Source of the DNA: Tenrec ecaudatus
Taxonomy: Eukaryota > Chordata > Mammalia > Afrosoricida > Tenrecidae
Length of the DNA stretch: 64,000 bases
Reading direction: 5' to 3'
Assembly (NCBI RefSeq): GCF_050624435.1
Contig: NC_134536.1
Coordinates: forward strand, 140,475,059-140,539,058
In this document: one piece after another, positions 22,076-33,186 of the stretch
How positions within the stretch are numbered: position 1 is the stretch's first letter
How the letters are laid out: every line of letters begins with the position of its first letter
Position numbers and translations under genes: made by a program
The notes under the pieces: generated by a model
The model's database searches: none
What the model saw: the letters and a program-made list of their open reading frames with translations, nothing else
What the model was told of the DNA's origin: nothing

Positions 22076-22728
22076 CTCCCAGTCTTCGTATGTGACCCCC
22101 AAATTCCTTGACAGGCTACCTAAATTGGGATGTTTCATGACCTCTGTGACCAATAGATTATGGAGAAGATGACACTGTGACATCTAGTTTGGGCAACCCC
22201 CTTCCCTCCCCCAAAGTGCTTCACAGCTTCTGAAAAATCCCTTCAAAGACTTCTTCTTGAGTGCTCACCCTCAGAATGTCCAGCCTCCACGTGCTACCTC
22301 TCAGGACACTTCTCAGCTCCCGGACACTATGCTGAAAGGAGCCTGAGCCACCTGGAAAGGCCACGTGGAGACACTCCAACCAACAACCCAGCTAAGCACC
22401 CAGCTAACGGCCAGCTTCTGCTGCCAGCCCTCTGAGTGCACGTGTAGGCACTGGAGTCACCAGAGGACCCTGCCCCACCTCCCATGTGACTGCCAACTCA
22501 TGGGGGACTCCAAGCACGACCCAGTGGCCTCCCAGCAACCACACGATGATGGTCCTTGTTTGAAGCCACTGTGTTTGGGGAGGGGCGTTTCTTGCCCAGC
22601 CACAGGGATGAGAACCTGCATCTCAACAACATACAGGTGGGTGAGGGGGCCATCTCTTGAGCAAGGCAGCCTCCCTTCTTGTCAACTCCTGGGGATTTTT
22701 GTTGTTCTTGCCACTGCTGCCACAATTC

Positions 22729-23984
22729 CCCAGGAGCTAGAGGAAGGCAGGCAGCAGGCCTCAGGTGGCCTGGAGGCAGGAGCCTCTGTGGAAAGCAGTT
22801 ACAATGGGAGACATAACCTTACAGGCAGGAGCCTGACTTTACCTTTGCCTCCTGGAGATTTAGGGTGCAGAACACCTGTCAAAACGCATCTTCTGTCCAA
22901 CCCTGATCATACGTCTGTCTTATGTTTGCACACAGGACGCAGACTTGTGAACACCCAAAGAACAGGGTCTGGCGCCAAGAAACCAGCGCCACAAGGAACT
23001 GATGTTTCTCCAGCAATGGGGAGGGGTGGGATGAGAGGAAGAAAGGAGTACAAATCACTGGATCAAAACAAGGTGGGGAAAGGGAGAGAGTGAAGGAGGG
23101 AGACTGTGAGGCTGAAGGGAAAAGGCAGGGAAGGAAAGGAGAAAGGTGGGGGTGGGGAGAGAGGAGTGAAGAAGAAATGGAGGAGTGCGGGAGGGAAGAT
23201 GGAAGGTGAAGGCAGGCAGGAAGACGTGAGCAAAGGGAGGGAAGGAAGAAAAGAGAAAGAGAAGGGCAAGAAGAAGAAAGGAAGGTAGGGAAGAAAGGAA
23301 GAAAACGAGAAACCTAATGTCAATGGCACCCTCTATGTTTTTATTTCCTGTTTTTCTGAGGTAGCCTCTTCAGCAGAAGCAAATGGGCTGAATCGCCTCA
23401 AACTCCACCTAGGTAGAAAGCACGGGTTTCATTTTGCCAGGGCCTGTGAACATGTTTGAACTGAGCAGCATTAACAAGGAGACAGAGATTACCCCACGTG
23501 GCTGTTGCACTCTGATGATGCCAAGGCAACGGGAATGGGGGCTCATTATTTCTCCAGGTGACAAAAAAATAGTATTTTGACGTTTCACCCTGAACGTGGG
23601 GAAGGGGAGAGTGGGGGAGGAAGCAGGGGCCCTTTGTGGAGTCTCCTCTTGCCATTGCGATGCCCCTTGGCCTGCCAACAACCTGAGGTACTGCACTCTG
23701 CCAGTGAGGGGCTTGGCTGCAGGCCCTAGCCCAGCATTTCTTATCAGATTTACTGTGACAAGTGATGGGAGAAAAGAAAGATGCTGTTAACAGCGCATCC
23801 GTTCAGACCCTGCTATTTAGAAATTTGGATTTATATTTTGTCAGAGAGAAGTAGCACTGATGTTAATCTTTGCACTACCCTTGGAAAAAAATTATTCATA
23901 ATCTTAAAACAATAATCCATAGCATTTGTGGAGCTCTGAGAACCAAGGGATGGTCAGAAGCATTTTTAGATAGATGTCTCATTT
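22729..23984. other. Unique intergenic stretch
   Basis: No exon or repeat family is recognised apart from the purine tract listed separately. Between 23330 and 23700 the sequence is of normal composition, with a CACGTGG box at about 23496 and a GCCAAGGCAAC motif at about 23521. Either could be a regulatory site by chance or by function; I cannot tell. Confidence 0.4.
23035..23315 (+). repeat. Polypurine (G/A-rich) tract
   Basis: About 280 bases are almost entirely G and A on the plus strand, with irregular GGAAG, GAAAG and GGGAGA units and few pyrimidines. There is no fixed period. Confidence 0.85.
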
Positions 23985-24138
23985 CATCTTCAAAGCAACC
24001 CAGTGAGGAATAAGAAAAGTTGGCTATGACTTCCCTTTTGGAAAGTGAGTCTTTGTAAGCACAGAGAGGTCTAAGGTCACATAGTCAGTAAGTTAGAGAG
24101 CCTGGATTTGAACCTGAGCGGTCTGCTGCCAGAGGTAC
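23985..24138 (-). repeat. MIR SINE
   Basis: Reverse-orientation MIR: AACCCAGTGAGGAATAAG, CACAGAGAGGTCTAAGGTCA, CACATAGTCAGTAAGTTAGA and GAGCCTGGATTTGAACCTGA. These are the classic conserved blocks. Confidence 0.85.
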
Positions 24139-24211
24139 TTTTTTTGCTCGTGTTTATTAAGGCAACTTGCAGCCCTGGCAAGTATTCAGATAGAATTGAG
24201 GATCATTTTTT

Positions 24212-24330
24212 TAACAATTTATTAGGGGCTCATAAAACTCTTATCACAGTTCATACATATACATACATCAATTGTATAAAGCACATCTGTACAGTCTTTG
24301 CCCTAATCATTTTTTTCTCCTCTTTTCTTT
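24212..24330 (-). repeat. L1-type 3' end, terminal duplicate unit
   Basis: On the minus strand this short unit begins ATGATTAGGGCAAAGACTG and ends with CCCCTAATAAA plus an A-run. It lies directly downstream, in element sense, of the longer unit at 24336-24795. The same doublet arrangement is found at 57785-58500. Confidence 0.75.
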
Positions 24331-24335
24331 TCTTA

Positions 24336-24795
24336 CATTTTAATAGGGACTCATACAACTCTTATCACAATCCACCCATATTCATACTTCAATTGTATAA
24401 AGCACATCCATACATTCCCTACCCCAATCATTCTCAAAGCATTTGCTGTCCACTTAAGCCCTTTGCATCAGGTCCTCTTTTTTCCCCCTCCCTCCCCTTC
24501 CCCCCCTCCCTCATGTGCCCTTGGTAATTTATACATCGTTATTTTGTCATATCTTGCCCTATCCGGAGTCTCCATTCCCCGGTTCTCTGCTGTCCCTCTC
24601 CCAGGGAAGAGGTCACATGTGGATCCTTGTAATCAGTTCCCCCTTTCCAACCCACTCACCCTCCACTCTCCCAGCATCGCCCCTCACACCCTTGGTCCTG
24701 AAGGTATCGTCCACCCTGGATTCCCTGTACCTCCAGCCCTCATATGTACCAGTATACAGCCTCTGCCCTATCCAGCCCTAACAGTGCTTCTCTCT
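24336..24795 (-). repeat. L1-type LINE 3' UTR
   Basis: Plus-strand landmarks: GGGACTCATACAACTCTTAT, CACTTAAGCCCTTTGCATCA, TTGTCATATCTTGCCCTATC, CCACCCTGGATTCCCTGTAC. On the minus strand the unit ends with a polyadenylation-like signal. Only 3' UTR is present, with no reverse transcriptase. Frames read through it are not genes. Confidence 0.8.
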
Positions 24796-24802
24796 ATCCT
24801 TG

Positions 24803-24935
24803 TGGAGCCCTGGTGATGGGCTGGGCTGCTAAGTAGTAGGTTAAACAGGCTTTCCCCTCCTGTGAAAAGTTACACTCTCGGGAAACTCACGGGTTGCTCT
24901 GAATCAAGGTCAACTCAATGGCAGTGTTTGGCTTT
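24803..24935 (+). repeat. AfroSINE, internally deleted
   Basis: It starts GGAGCCCTGGTGATGGG and ends GAATCAAGGTCAACTCAATG followed by GCAGTG. The centre is shortened. It is sandwiched between the L1 end and the RTE. Confidence 0.7.
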
Positions 24936-24939
24936 TTAA

Positions 24940-27900
24940 TTTCTCTCCCTGTTGTTGTTGTTGTTGTTGTTGTTGTTAGTTTGCCATCCAGTTGGTTCTG
25001 GTCCATGGCAAACCTATTCACAGCAGAATGTAACAATAACAGCTCCTCCTCCATCCACCCAAGTGTTCCTATGCTCAGTCCTCTTGTTGTAGTCACTGTG
25101 TCAATCCAGCTCTTCAAGGGCCTTCAACCTTTTTCCCCAGCCCTTCCATTTTTCTAAGCATGATGCCTCTCCAGGGACTGGTCTCCACTGACAACATGTC
25201 CAAAGTCTCACCATCCTTACTTCTAATGGGAATTCTGGCCGTACTTCCAAGACAGATTTTGTTTGTTCTTTTGGCAGTCCATGGTACTGTCAATATTCTT
25301 TGCCAGTACCATGGTTCAAATTCATACAGTTTACCTGGGTCTTCTTCACTCAATGGCAAGCTTTTCACATGCAGATGAGGCAAATGAAAATACCATGGTT
25401 TGGATCAGGTGCACTTCCTGCTTAAAGTAACATCCTAACTTTTCAACATTCTAAAGAGCTCTTATGCAGCAGATCTACCCAGTGCAATGTATCTTTTCAT
25501 CTCTTGACTGCTGCTTCCAGGAGCATTGCTTGTGGTTCCAGACAAGACAAAATCCTTGACAACTTCAAGTTTTTCTCGATTTATCATCATGTTACCTATT
25601 GGTTCAGTTGTGAGGACTTTGGTTTTCTTTTTGTTGAGTTGTATCCCACATTGAAGGCTGCAATCCTTGATCTTCACCAGCAAGTGCTTCAAGTCCCCCA
25701 TCCTTGTCAGCAAGCCAAACTGTGTTGTCTGCATATAGCAGGTTGTTAATAATATTTCCTCCAAATCTGATTCTGTGCTCTTCTTCATATAATTTGGCTT
25801 CTCTGATTATTTGCTCACCATACAGATTGAAAAAGTATAATAAGTGGGTGCAACCTGGATGCACACCTTTCTTGATTCTTAAACCATGCAATCTACCCTT
25901 GTTCTATTTGTGCTACTGCTTCTTAATCCATGTACAAGTTTCACATGAGCAAGACAAAGTGTTCTGGAATTCCCTTCTCAAAACTATCCATGTTTTGTTA
26001 TGATCCACACAGTCAGATTCCTTGGGTGTTAATAAAACATAAGTAAACATCTTTTGGATATTCACTGCTTTCAGGCAAGATCCATCTGATATCTGATATC
26101 CTTTGTTCCACATCCTCTTCTGAATCTGGCTTAAATCTCTGGGAAACCAAACTCACTGCCTTGTAGTTGATGACAACTCATCCTGACCCTATAGTATAGG
26201 GTAGAACTAACTGCCCCTTTGAGTTTCTGAGACTGTAACTCATTATGGGAGTAGAAAACCTTGCCTTTCTCCCACGGAGTGACTGGTGGTTTTGAACTGC
26301 TGACCTTGGGGTTTGCAATCCAACCTGTAACCACTGTGCCACGATGGCTCTTGAATGCTGAATATGGTAACTTTCTGTCAAAGAATTAATGCAACTGTTG
26401 TTGTATTAGCTTAAGTACAATTTGACTCACATGTGATGCCAATGATAGGGTTACATAATTTAACCATTCCGTTGGTCTCCCTTCTTTGGTATGTATACAC
26501 ATATGGATCTCTTCCAGTCCGTTAGCCAAGTAGCTGTATTCCAAATTTCCTGACATAGATGAGTGAGTGCTGCCAGTGCTTTATCGGCTTGTGGAAACAT
26601 TTCAATAGATATCCCAGCAATTCCTGGCATCTTGTTTTGGGCTAGTGCTTTCCATGCATTTTGGATTTCTTCTTTCCTGACCATTGGTTCTTGCTCATAT
26701 TTTACCTCCTGAAATGGTTGAATATTGGTCTATTCTTTTTGATACAGTGACTCCATATTGTTTCCATCTTCCTCAGATGTTTCCTTCATTATTCAATATT
26801 TTGCCCATAGAATTTTTTAATATTGCACCTCGATACTTGATATTTTTCTTCAGTTCTTTCAGTTTAAGATATGCTGAATATGTTCTGTTTTGGTTTTCTA
26901 ACTCTAGGCCTTTGCACATTTTGTGATAATATTTTACTTTGTATTCTGGAGTTGTCCTTTGAAATTTTCTTTTTAGCTGTTTACTTCATCATTTCTTCCA
27001 TTTGCCTTAGCTACTCTCTGATTAAGAGTAAGTTTCAGAGTCTCTTCTAATAAGCACTTGTATCTTTTCTTTATGTCCTTTTTTTTAAAAATGACACTGT
27101 GCTTTATTCAGAGATGTTCTCAAAATTTGGTGGGTTATTATCAAGGTTGTATATTGACTCTCGTGTACTTGTTTGCATTTTCTTGAACTTCAACTTGAGC
27201 TCATATATGAACAATTGCTGATCTGTTCCACAATCAGCCCCTGGACTGGTTTCAGTTGCTGATATTGAGCTTCTTTCATTGTCTCTTCCCACAGGTGTAG
27301 TCAATTTGATTTCTGTGTATTCCATCTGGAGAAGTCCACATTTATGGTCACCTTTTTTGTTGTTGATCATATGTTTGAAGAAATCATTAATCATGCAAAA
27401 TTCTAACATACAATCAAAATAAATTGGTAATTATTGGTGATTGTAGTGCATATGTAGGAACCAAAGAGGAAAGAACAGAAGTTGGAAAATATAGTATATG
27501 CTATCAGCAATTTATTGGTCTTGCAAACTCTGTCATGCGATCTCCAGCTTGGTTTCTATCACCAAGACCATATTTTTCAACTACTGATCCTTCCTCTTTG
27601 TTTTCAACTTTTGCATTCCAATAGCATTTTGATAGCAAGTCTGACAAATTTGGGACTGAATATGGTGGTAGAATTATTCAATTTCTGTGTCACCAGCTTT
27701 GGGTGGTTGGTGCATAAATTTGAACAATAGTTGTATTGATTGGTTCTCCTTGAAGGGGGCTAGATAGCATTCTATCAAAGATAGCATTGTACATTAAAAT
27801 AGATCTTAAAATGTCCTTTTGATGATGAATGCAATGTTGTTTCTCTTGATTGTGTCATTTCCAGGAGAGTAAACCATAAGATTTTCTGTTTCAAAATGGT

Positions 27901-28445
27901 CAATATCAGTCCATTTCAGCTAACTAATGCTGACAATATCAATCTTTATGTATGCCATTTCATTTTTAATGACTTCCAATGTCCCTAGATTCATATTTCA
28001 TACATCCCAAGTTTCAATTATTAATGACGATTTGAACTGTTTCTCCTCATTTTGAGTTGTGCCCCATCTGCAAATGAAGGTCCTGATGGCTATACTCGAT
28101 TTGCATCATTATGGTCGACTTGCCTATGAAAAGTCAGCTCTTCCTCTTCCTCAGCCGTATTTTGAGTACTTTCCAAGTTGAAGAGCTCATCTTCTGGCAC
28201 ACGTTCTGACAATGTTCTTCTGTTGTTCATGGGGGGTCTAGTAACTGACAGTGTTGCTGCTATCCATAGGGTTTTCAATGGCTCATTCTTCCCATGCGGG
28301 CAGCCAATTCCTTCTTCATTGTCTGTTCTTTGTCTGGAAGCTCTTTGGGTGACCCTGCTGGTATATGAAATGCCAATCACATAGCTCCCAGTATCACACA
28401 AAACAAAAGTCACCACAGTACCACAAAATGCCAGACATGTGATGG
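24940..28445 (-). mobile_element. RTE/Bov-B-like LINE, near full length, degenerate
   Basis: The element is read on the minus strand, with its 5' end near 28445 and a (CAA)n tail at 24950-24978. Minus-strand translations show reverse transcriptase pieces: KMPGIAGISIEMF, WKRSICVYIPKKGDQ, NNLLYADNTVWLADKDGG, IQLNKKKTKVLTTEPIGN and VPWTAKRTNK. Further upstream are endonuclease-like pieces such as WNAKV and KYGLGDRNQAGDRM. Frame changes and stops are frequent, so it cannot encode an active protein. An AfroSINE interrupts it at 26155-26354 and a fold-back rearrangement lies near 27420-27510. Confidence 0.88.
26155..26354 (-). repeat. AfroSINE inside the RTE
   Basis: Reverse orientation: GATGACAACTCATCCTGACC, CTCCCACGGAGTGACTGGTG, GAACTGCTGACCTTGGG, GTAACCACTGTGCCACGATG. 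Flanking RTE sequence resumes on the far side. Confidence 0.85.
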
Positions 28446-29498
28446 ACCTCTATTCTTAGTGAGGCGTGGCCTGGTGGGAGGAGTGTGCCTAGGTGGTTCT
28501 GATCCACTTACTGGAACAAATACTGTTAGTGCTTATTTCTTAAATGTGAAATGCATAAAAGAGACCCCCCAAAATATCCTCCAATTCAGACTTTCTGCCT
28601 TTTAAAAGAGGATAACCCACTCTGATTCAAAGTAATTGAGGTGTTTTGTGTTCCCCTCCCTCTGAGGCTACAGAGACTAGACTAATCACAGCTGAGGCGG
28701 AGCGACTGAAATGACTTAAAGCACCAGCTAGACTGGCTGTCAGAAGCAGCTACAGTCAACAGCTACACACTGACAGAGCTGCTCAGCCAAGAGCTGAGGG
28801 TTCTCAACTCCCACTTCTACTGATGGGCACAGCCAGTGGCCTCTGGGAGTTGACTGGAACCCAGCAGCCAGCTGTGAGGAGCAAGCTAATTCATCTCAGC
28901 CTGGCCCAGGTCATCAAGTCACTGAAGGAGTATCGGGAAAGAGGGAAGAAATTTGGGGTCCCACATTTGGCCACAGACAAAAGTTGTTCTGTGTTTAGAC
29001 AGTAGTTCTGGGCCTGAGTTTGGGGCAGGTGTGATGAAGGAAAGTGGGCTCCCTCCCTGCATCTGGGAACAGATGGTGGGGCTGCCCTGGAAACAGCAGG
29101 CCAGTTAGCTGGAGCAAAAAAGGCTTGGACTCTAAAGCCCTGGCAGGGCAGACTGAAGCTACCTCAACTGTTTTTTCTTAACCCAATGGCTCCTGCTACC
29201 CTCACCACCCCCAACTAGGTAAAAGGGAAGAAAGATGCATTTTCTTTACAGAGGCAACTTTCTAGAAAGGAGACCAGTCCACCAGCTGTGAAAAGTCCCC
29301 TTAAACCATTTTACTTTGAGCAGGAGGAAGAAATGTTGAGATTCCCAGAGCCACGTGGAATTGTGGATCCTCTAGTTTAGCTTCCAGTGATGCAAGATAG
29401 ATTTTTCTAGAGAAAATCAAAATTGCTGTTTTCTTAAAAACCTCCTGATTTTTTCAAAGGCGATTCAATAACATTGGATAGAAGCCAGGTAGGCCAAA
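28446..29498. other. Unique intergenic stretch
   Basis: Ordinary unique sequence without splice-flanked coding blocks or a repeat family that I recognise. Confidence 0.5.
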
Positions 29499-29730
29499 GA
29501 GCCCTGGTGGCACAGTGTGTTATGTGTTGGGCAGCTAACTAGAAGGTCAGTAGTTTGAAACCACCAGTCACACTGGGGGAGCGGGGGGTGGGGGATAGGG
29601 TGGGGGTTGTGCAGAGATGAGACTTTCTAGTCCATATAGAATTTCAACCTCGGAAACCCACAGGGGCAATTCTGCTCAGTCTTACAGGGTCACGGTGAGT
29701 TGGAATCTTCTAGATGGCAGTGAATAAGCA
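29499..29730 (+). repeat. AfroSINE
   Basis: A well-preserved copy: GAGCCCTGGTGGCACAGTGT, AGGTCAGTAGTTTGAAACC (B-box region), GAGATGAGACTTTCTAGTCC, GGTCACGGTGAGTTGGAATC. A G-rich insertion sits at about 29577-29610. Confidence 0.9.
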
Positions 29731-30320
29731 GGCCAACCAGAGTCCACACAGGTCCTCATTTGGCTATGGGAGTCCCAAGTCTGTGACCCTCACAGAATCG
29801 ACCTTTGTGTATCGATGTTAAAAGTGAGATCCAGAGAGGGGAGCGCCTGTCCCCTTGAGGAGCAACGAGTTGACTTTCCAGTCTCCAATCTGTAGCAGAC
29901 ACTCCCGGTGCTCCTTCTCTTCACTCCCAAATTCCTGATTCTGTGTACTCGCCGCAGTCACCAAGGGCCAGCTCTGAAGGTCCCTTTGCTGGTGCTGGCT
30001 GAATGTGCTGAGGAACATATGCCCCTGGGAACAGCCCTGACCAGGCCCCTCACTCCTTGGATGGCAAAACTCTGAGAGGCGTGTGCTACACCTACCCCTG
30101 GAGACTTCCTAAGTGATTAAGCAGCAGGTTCCCAGGTTTGTGATTGGATTCACAATCTATTTGTTATCGGTGGCCCTTCCCTCCACTGGCTCACAACCCC
30201 ACATCATTACCTGCATGCTCAGCGTTTCCTAAATAAGCTCATTGCCTTTAAGTCTTTGACCAGGGTCTGCTTCAGTGAGAACCCAAACTAAGCCCAGGTC
30301 TGAATCGTTATGTGTCCTTC
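29731..30320. other. Unique intergenic stretch
   Basis: No gene or repeat recognised. Confidence 0.45.
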
Positions 30321-30324
30321 CTGC

Positions 30325-30405
30325 CATCCAGTTGATGCCAACTCATGGCAACTCTATAGTTTGGGGTAGAACTGCACCTGTGAGTTTCTGAGACTCGAAC
30401 TCTTT
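30325..30405 (-). repeat. AfroSINE, first half, split by L1
   Basis: CAGTTGATGCCAACTCATGG leads to TCTGAGACTCGAACTCTTT, which is the first copy of a 19-base target duplication (30387-30405). The second copy is at 32603-32621, where the SINE resumes. Confidence 0.85.
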
Positions 30406-31052
30406 TTTTTTTTAAACATTTTATTAGGGGCTCATACAACTCTTATTACAATCCATACATATACATACATCAATTGTATAAAGCATATCCGTACATTTTT
30501 TGCCCTAATCACTCTCAAAGCATTTGATCTCCACTTAAGCCCTTTGCATCAGGTCCTCTTTTTTTTAACCTCCCTCCCCGCTCCCCACTCCATCATGAGC
30601 CCTTGATAATCTACAGATTGTTATTTTGTCATATCTTGCCCTCTCCGGAGTCTCCCTCCCCACCTTCTCTGCCGTCTGTCTCCCAGGGAGGAGGTTACAT
30701 GTGGATCCTTGTAATCTGTTCCCCGTTTCCAACCCACTCACCCTCTACTCTCCCAGTATCGCCCCTCACACTCCTGGTCCTGAAGGTATCATCCACCCTG
30801 GATTCCCTATGCCTCCAGCTCCTATATGTACCAGTGTACAACCTCTGCCCTATCCAGTCCTGCAAGGTAGAATACGGATCATGGTAGTTGTGGGGAGGAA
30901 GCATCCAGGATCTAGGGAAAAGCTGTGTTTTTCATCAGTACTACATCGCACCCTGACTGACCCATCTCCTCTCCTAAACCCCTTTGTGAGGGGATCTCCA
31001 GTGGCCATAAATGGGCTTTGGGTCTCCACTCTGCACTTCCCCCTTCATTCAC

Positions 31053-31056
<4 letters not shown>

Positions 31057-31105
<49 letters not shown>
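31057..31105 (+). repeat. (TA)n microsatellite
   Basis: A pure alternating TA tract inside the L1 3' region. It passes into imperfect TATACATATA sequence to about 31155. Confidence 0.9.
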
Positions 31106-31111
<6 letters not shown>

Positions 31112-31754
31112 TACATATATACCATATACATACCATATATATGGTATATATATATTTTTTGCATAATACCTTATACCTGGTCCCTTTGGCACCATGTGAT
31201 CGCACAGGCTGGTGTGCTTCTTCCATGTGGGCTTTTTTGCTTCTGAGCTAGATGGCCGCTTGTTCACCTTCAAGCCTTTAAGACCCCAGACACTATCTCT
31301 TTTGATAGCCAGGCACCATCAGCTTTCTTCGCCACATTTGCTTATGCACCCGTTTGTCTTCGCCAATCGTATCATGGAGGTGTGCAGCCAAAACTGTGAT
31401 TTTTTTGTTTTTTGATGCCTGATAACTGATCCCTTCGGGACCTCGTGATCACACAGGCTGGTGTGCTCTTCCATGTGGGCTTTGTTGCTTCTGAGCTAGA
31501 TGGCCGCTTGTTTATCTTCAAGTCTTTAAGACCCTAGACACTATCTCTTTTGATAGCCGGGCACCATCAGCTTTCTTCACCACATTTACTTGTTCACCAG
31601 CTTTGGCTTCAGCAGTTGTGTCGGGAGGATGAGCACTGTAGAGTGCCAATTTAATAAAAGAAAGTATTCATGCATTCAGGGAGTGCTTGAGTTAAGGCCC
31701 AAGGTCCTGCCACCACCTTAATACTAAACCTATAATTATAGACACAGAGATCTA

Positions 31755-31756
<2 letters not shown>

Positions 31757-31829
<73 letters not shown>
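31757..31829 (+). repeat. (TA)n microsatellite
   Basis: A second long TA tract inside the same L1, about 70 bases. Confidence 0.9.
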
Positions 31830-31832
<3 letters not shown>

Positions 31833-32602
31833 CATGTACATGTCTTTGTCTAGACTTCTATAAATGCACTTTGACTCCTAGCTCTCTCCTCCATCTCCCT
31901 TGACTTTCCTCCTGTCCCACTACCATGCTCCGTCCCAACCTGGGTTACAGCTATACCTTTCCTTTACGTAATCTTACCCTTGATCATTCCCTAACAGGCC
32001 TACCACTTCCCCCTCACTACCATTTTGAGTTCCATGTTTTTCCCTCTTCCCTGTGTTTGTTAACACCACTTCCTTACCCCCCCCCACACCTCCCCCTATC
32101 CCAAGTGCCCCCCGAACTGTTGGTGCTGTTGTTTTTCCTCCAGATAGTTCATCCAGCCTGTCTTATTTAGACAGACCTGTGGAGACACTAACATGCACGA
32201 AAACAAGACAGAGGAAAACAGAGCAACAGTATACAACCAGACAACAAAACAACAAAAACAAACCACTGACAAAGAACAAAACAAAACACATCAAGAAAGA
32301 AGAGCTTATAGTTAGTTCAAGGATCATTTGTTGGACCTTAGGAGTGTTTTCCAATCCAGTCTGTTGAGGCACCACAGCCTGGCCCCAAAGTCCACTTTCA
32401 GCATTCCCTGGGGACCCTGCCACTCCATTCCCTTGCTGTTCCACTGTACTCCACCACACTTTGCCTCGGTGTGGTGGAATCAGGTTAGGTGCAATTCGCA
32501 CACTGTGTCTCCAGTGCTGTCCCCTGTATCACCCTTGGTCACTGAGGGGCATCATGTCTCATAGTGGGGCCAGCCATGTTGTTCTCTTTGTGGACTGGCT
32601 GC

Positions 32603-32735
32603 TCTGAGACTAGAACTCTTTAGGGGAGTAGAAAGCCTCATCTTTCTCCCTTGGAGTGGATGGGGATTTCAAATTTGCCATTTCAGACATTGCGTTTAGC
32701 AGCCCAACACATAAACCCTATACCCCACCATAGCT
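32603..32735 (-). repeat. AfroSINE, second half, split by L1
   Basis: It opens with the second target-site copy. It continues GGGGAGTAGAAAGCCTCATC, TTTCTCCCTTGGAGTGGATG, ATTTGCCATTTCAGACATTG, and the reversed head near 32720. It completes the SINE begun at 30325. Confidence 0.85.
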
Positions 32736-32761
32736 ACAGAAAACAATAAAGAAACAAAATC

Positions 32762-32848
32762 CAACAACACTCATTGCCATTGGGTGCATAACAATCCTAT
32801 CGAGAGAAAATACTCCGGCCTCCTGGGTTTCCAAGGCTATAACTCTTT
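32762..32848 (-). repeat. AfroSINE, first half, split by older L1
   Basis: CATTGCCATTGGGTGCATAA leads to GGTTTCCAAGGCTATAACTC followed by TTT. The last 16 bases (AAGGCTATAACTCTTT) are repeated at 33187-33202. Confidence 0.8.
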
Positions 32849-33186
32849 GTAAAAATAAAATTGTGTTATGTTTACAGTGAAAGTTTACATAACCGATTAG
32901 ATTCTCATTTAACAAATTCTCTACTTGGTTAGTGATATTAGTTACTTTTTTCAATAAAAAGGAAAGCAGAATATTAAAAAAAGAACAAATGAAAACGTGT
33001 TAAGAGTAAAGACAAATGATAAGATGTTAATGTTTAACCTAATCATATCTGCAACAATACACTTTCTGATGTACTGACGGTGAGCAGGGTTTAATCCCAT
33101 CCTTGGTGAATGGTCCCAGGGGATTTAATGGAGGCTTATTCTCTGTGGAATCTCTGCCAATGCATTTTGAGTTTTTATACTCATCT
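32849..33186 (-). mobile_element. Older afrotherian L1 3' end inserted in a SINE
   Basis: Plus-strand landmarks ATAAAATTGTGTTATGTTTA and CAGTGAAAGTTTACATAACC mark the reversed L1 tail. It is flanked by AAGGCTATAACTCTTT on the left and the same 16 bases on the right, which is a target-site duplication. Confidence 0.7.

Larger units (their letters stand above)
20165..22728 (-). repeat. Right arm of large inverted repeat
   Basis: This is the reverse complement of 1-2600, 2564 bases long. The inner end is sharp: beyond 20165 the right side reads GGTGAGACC where the left side has the TG array. Compared with the left arm it lacks the 32-base block between AATTT and AGGTAGCC near 22120. A long open frame that runs out of this arm into flanking sequence (22365-23093) is broken in the left arm and resembles nothing known, so I treat it as non-coding. 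Confidence 0.93.
30406..32602 (-). mobile_element. L1-type LINE 3' portion, insertion with 19-base duplication
   Basis: On the minus strand the element ends at 30406 with poly(A), seen as poly(T) on the plus strand. It carries about 2.2 kb of 3' UTR-like sequence and no visible reverse transcriptase. It contains two tandem units of about 249 bases (near 31180-31427 and 31428-31676) sharing GGCTGGTGTGCT and CTGAGCTAGATGGCCGCTTG. It also contains two (TA)n tracts. Flanking copies TCTGAGACTCGAACTCTTT and TCTGAGACTAGAACTCTTT, one mismatch apart, mark a target-primed insertion. Confidence 0.85.

Noticed and set aside
22365..23093. A 242-codon open frame
   Set aside because: It crosses from the inverted-repeat arm into flanking DNA, is broken in the other arm, and shows no recognisable domain.
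23496..23531. E-box and RFX-like motifs as a promoter
   Set aside because: Single short motifs without a CpG island, a transcript or conservation data are not enough to call a promoter.
30626..31246. A 206-codon open frame with an IYIYIY run
   Set aside because: It is L1 3' UTR plus a TA microsatellite.
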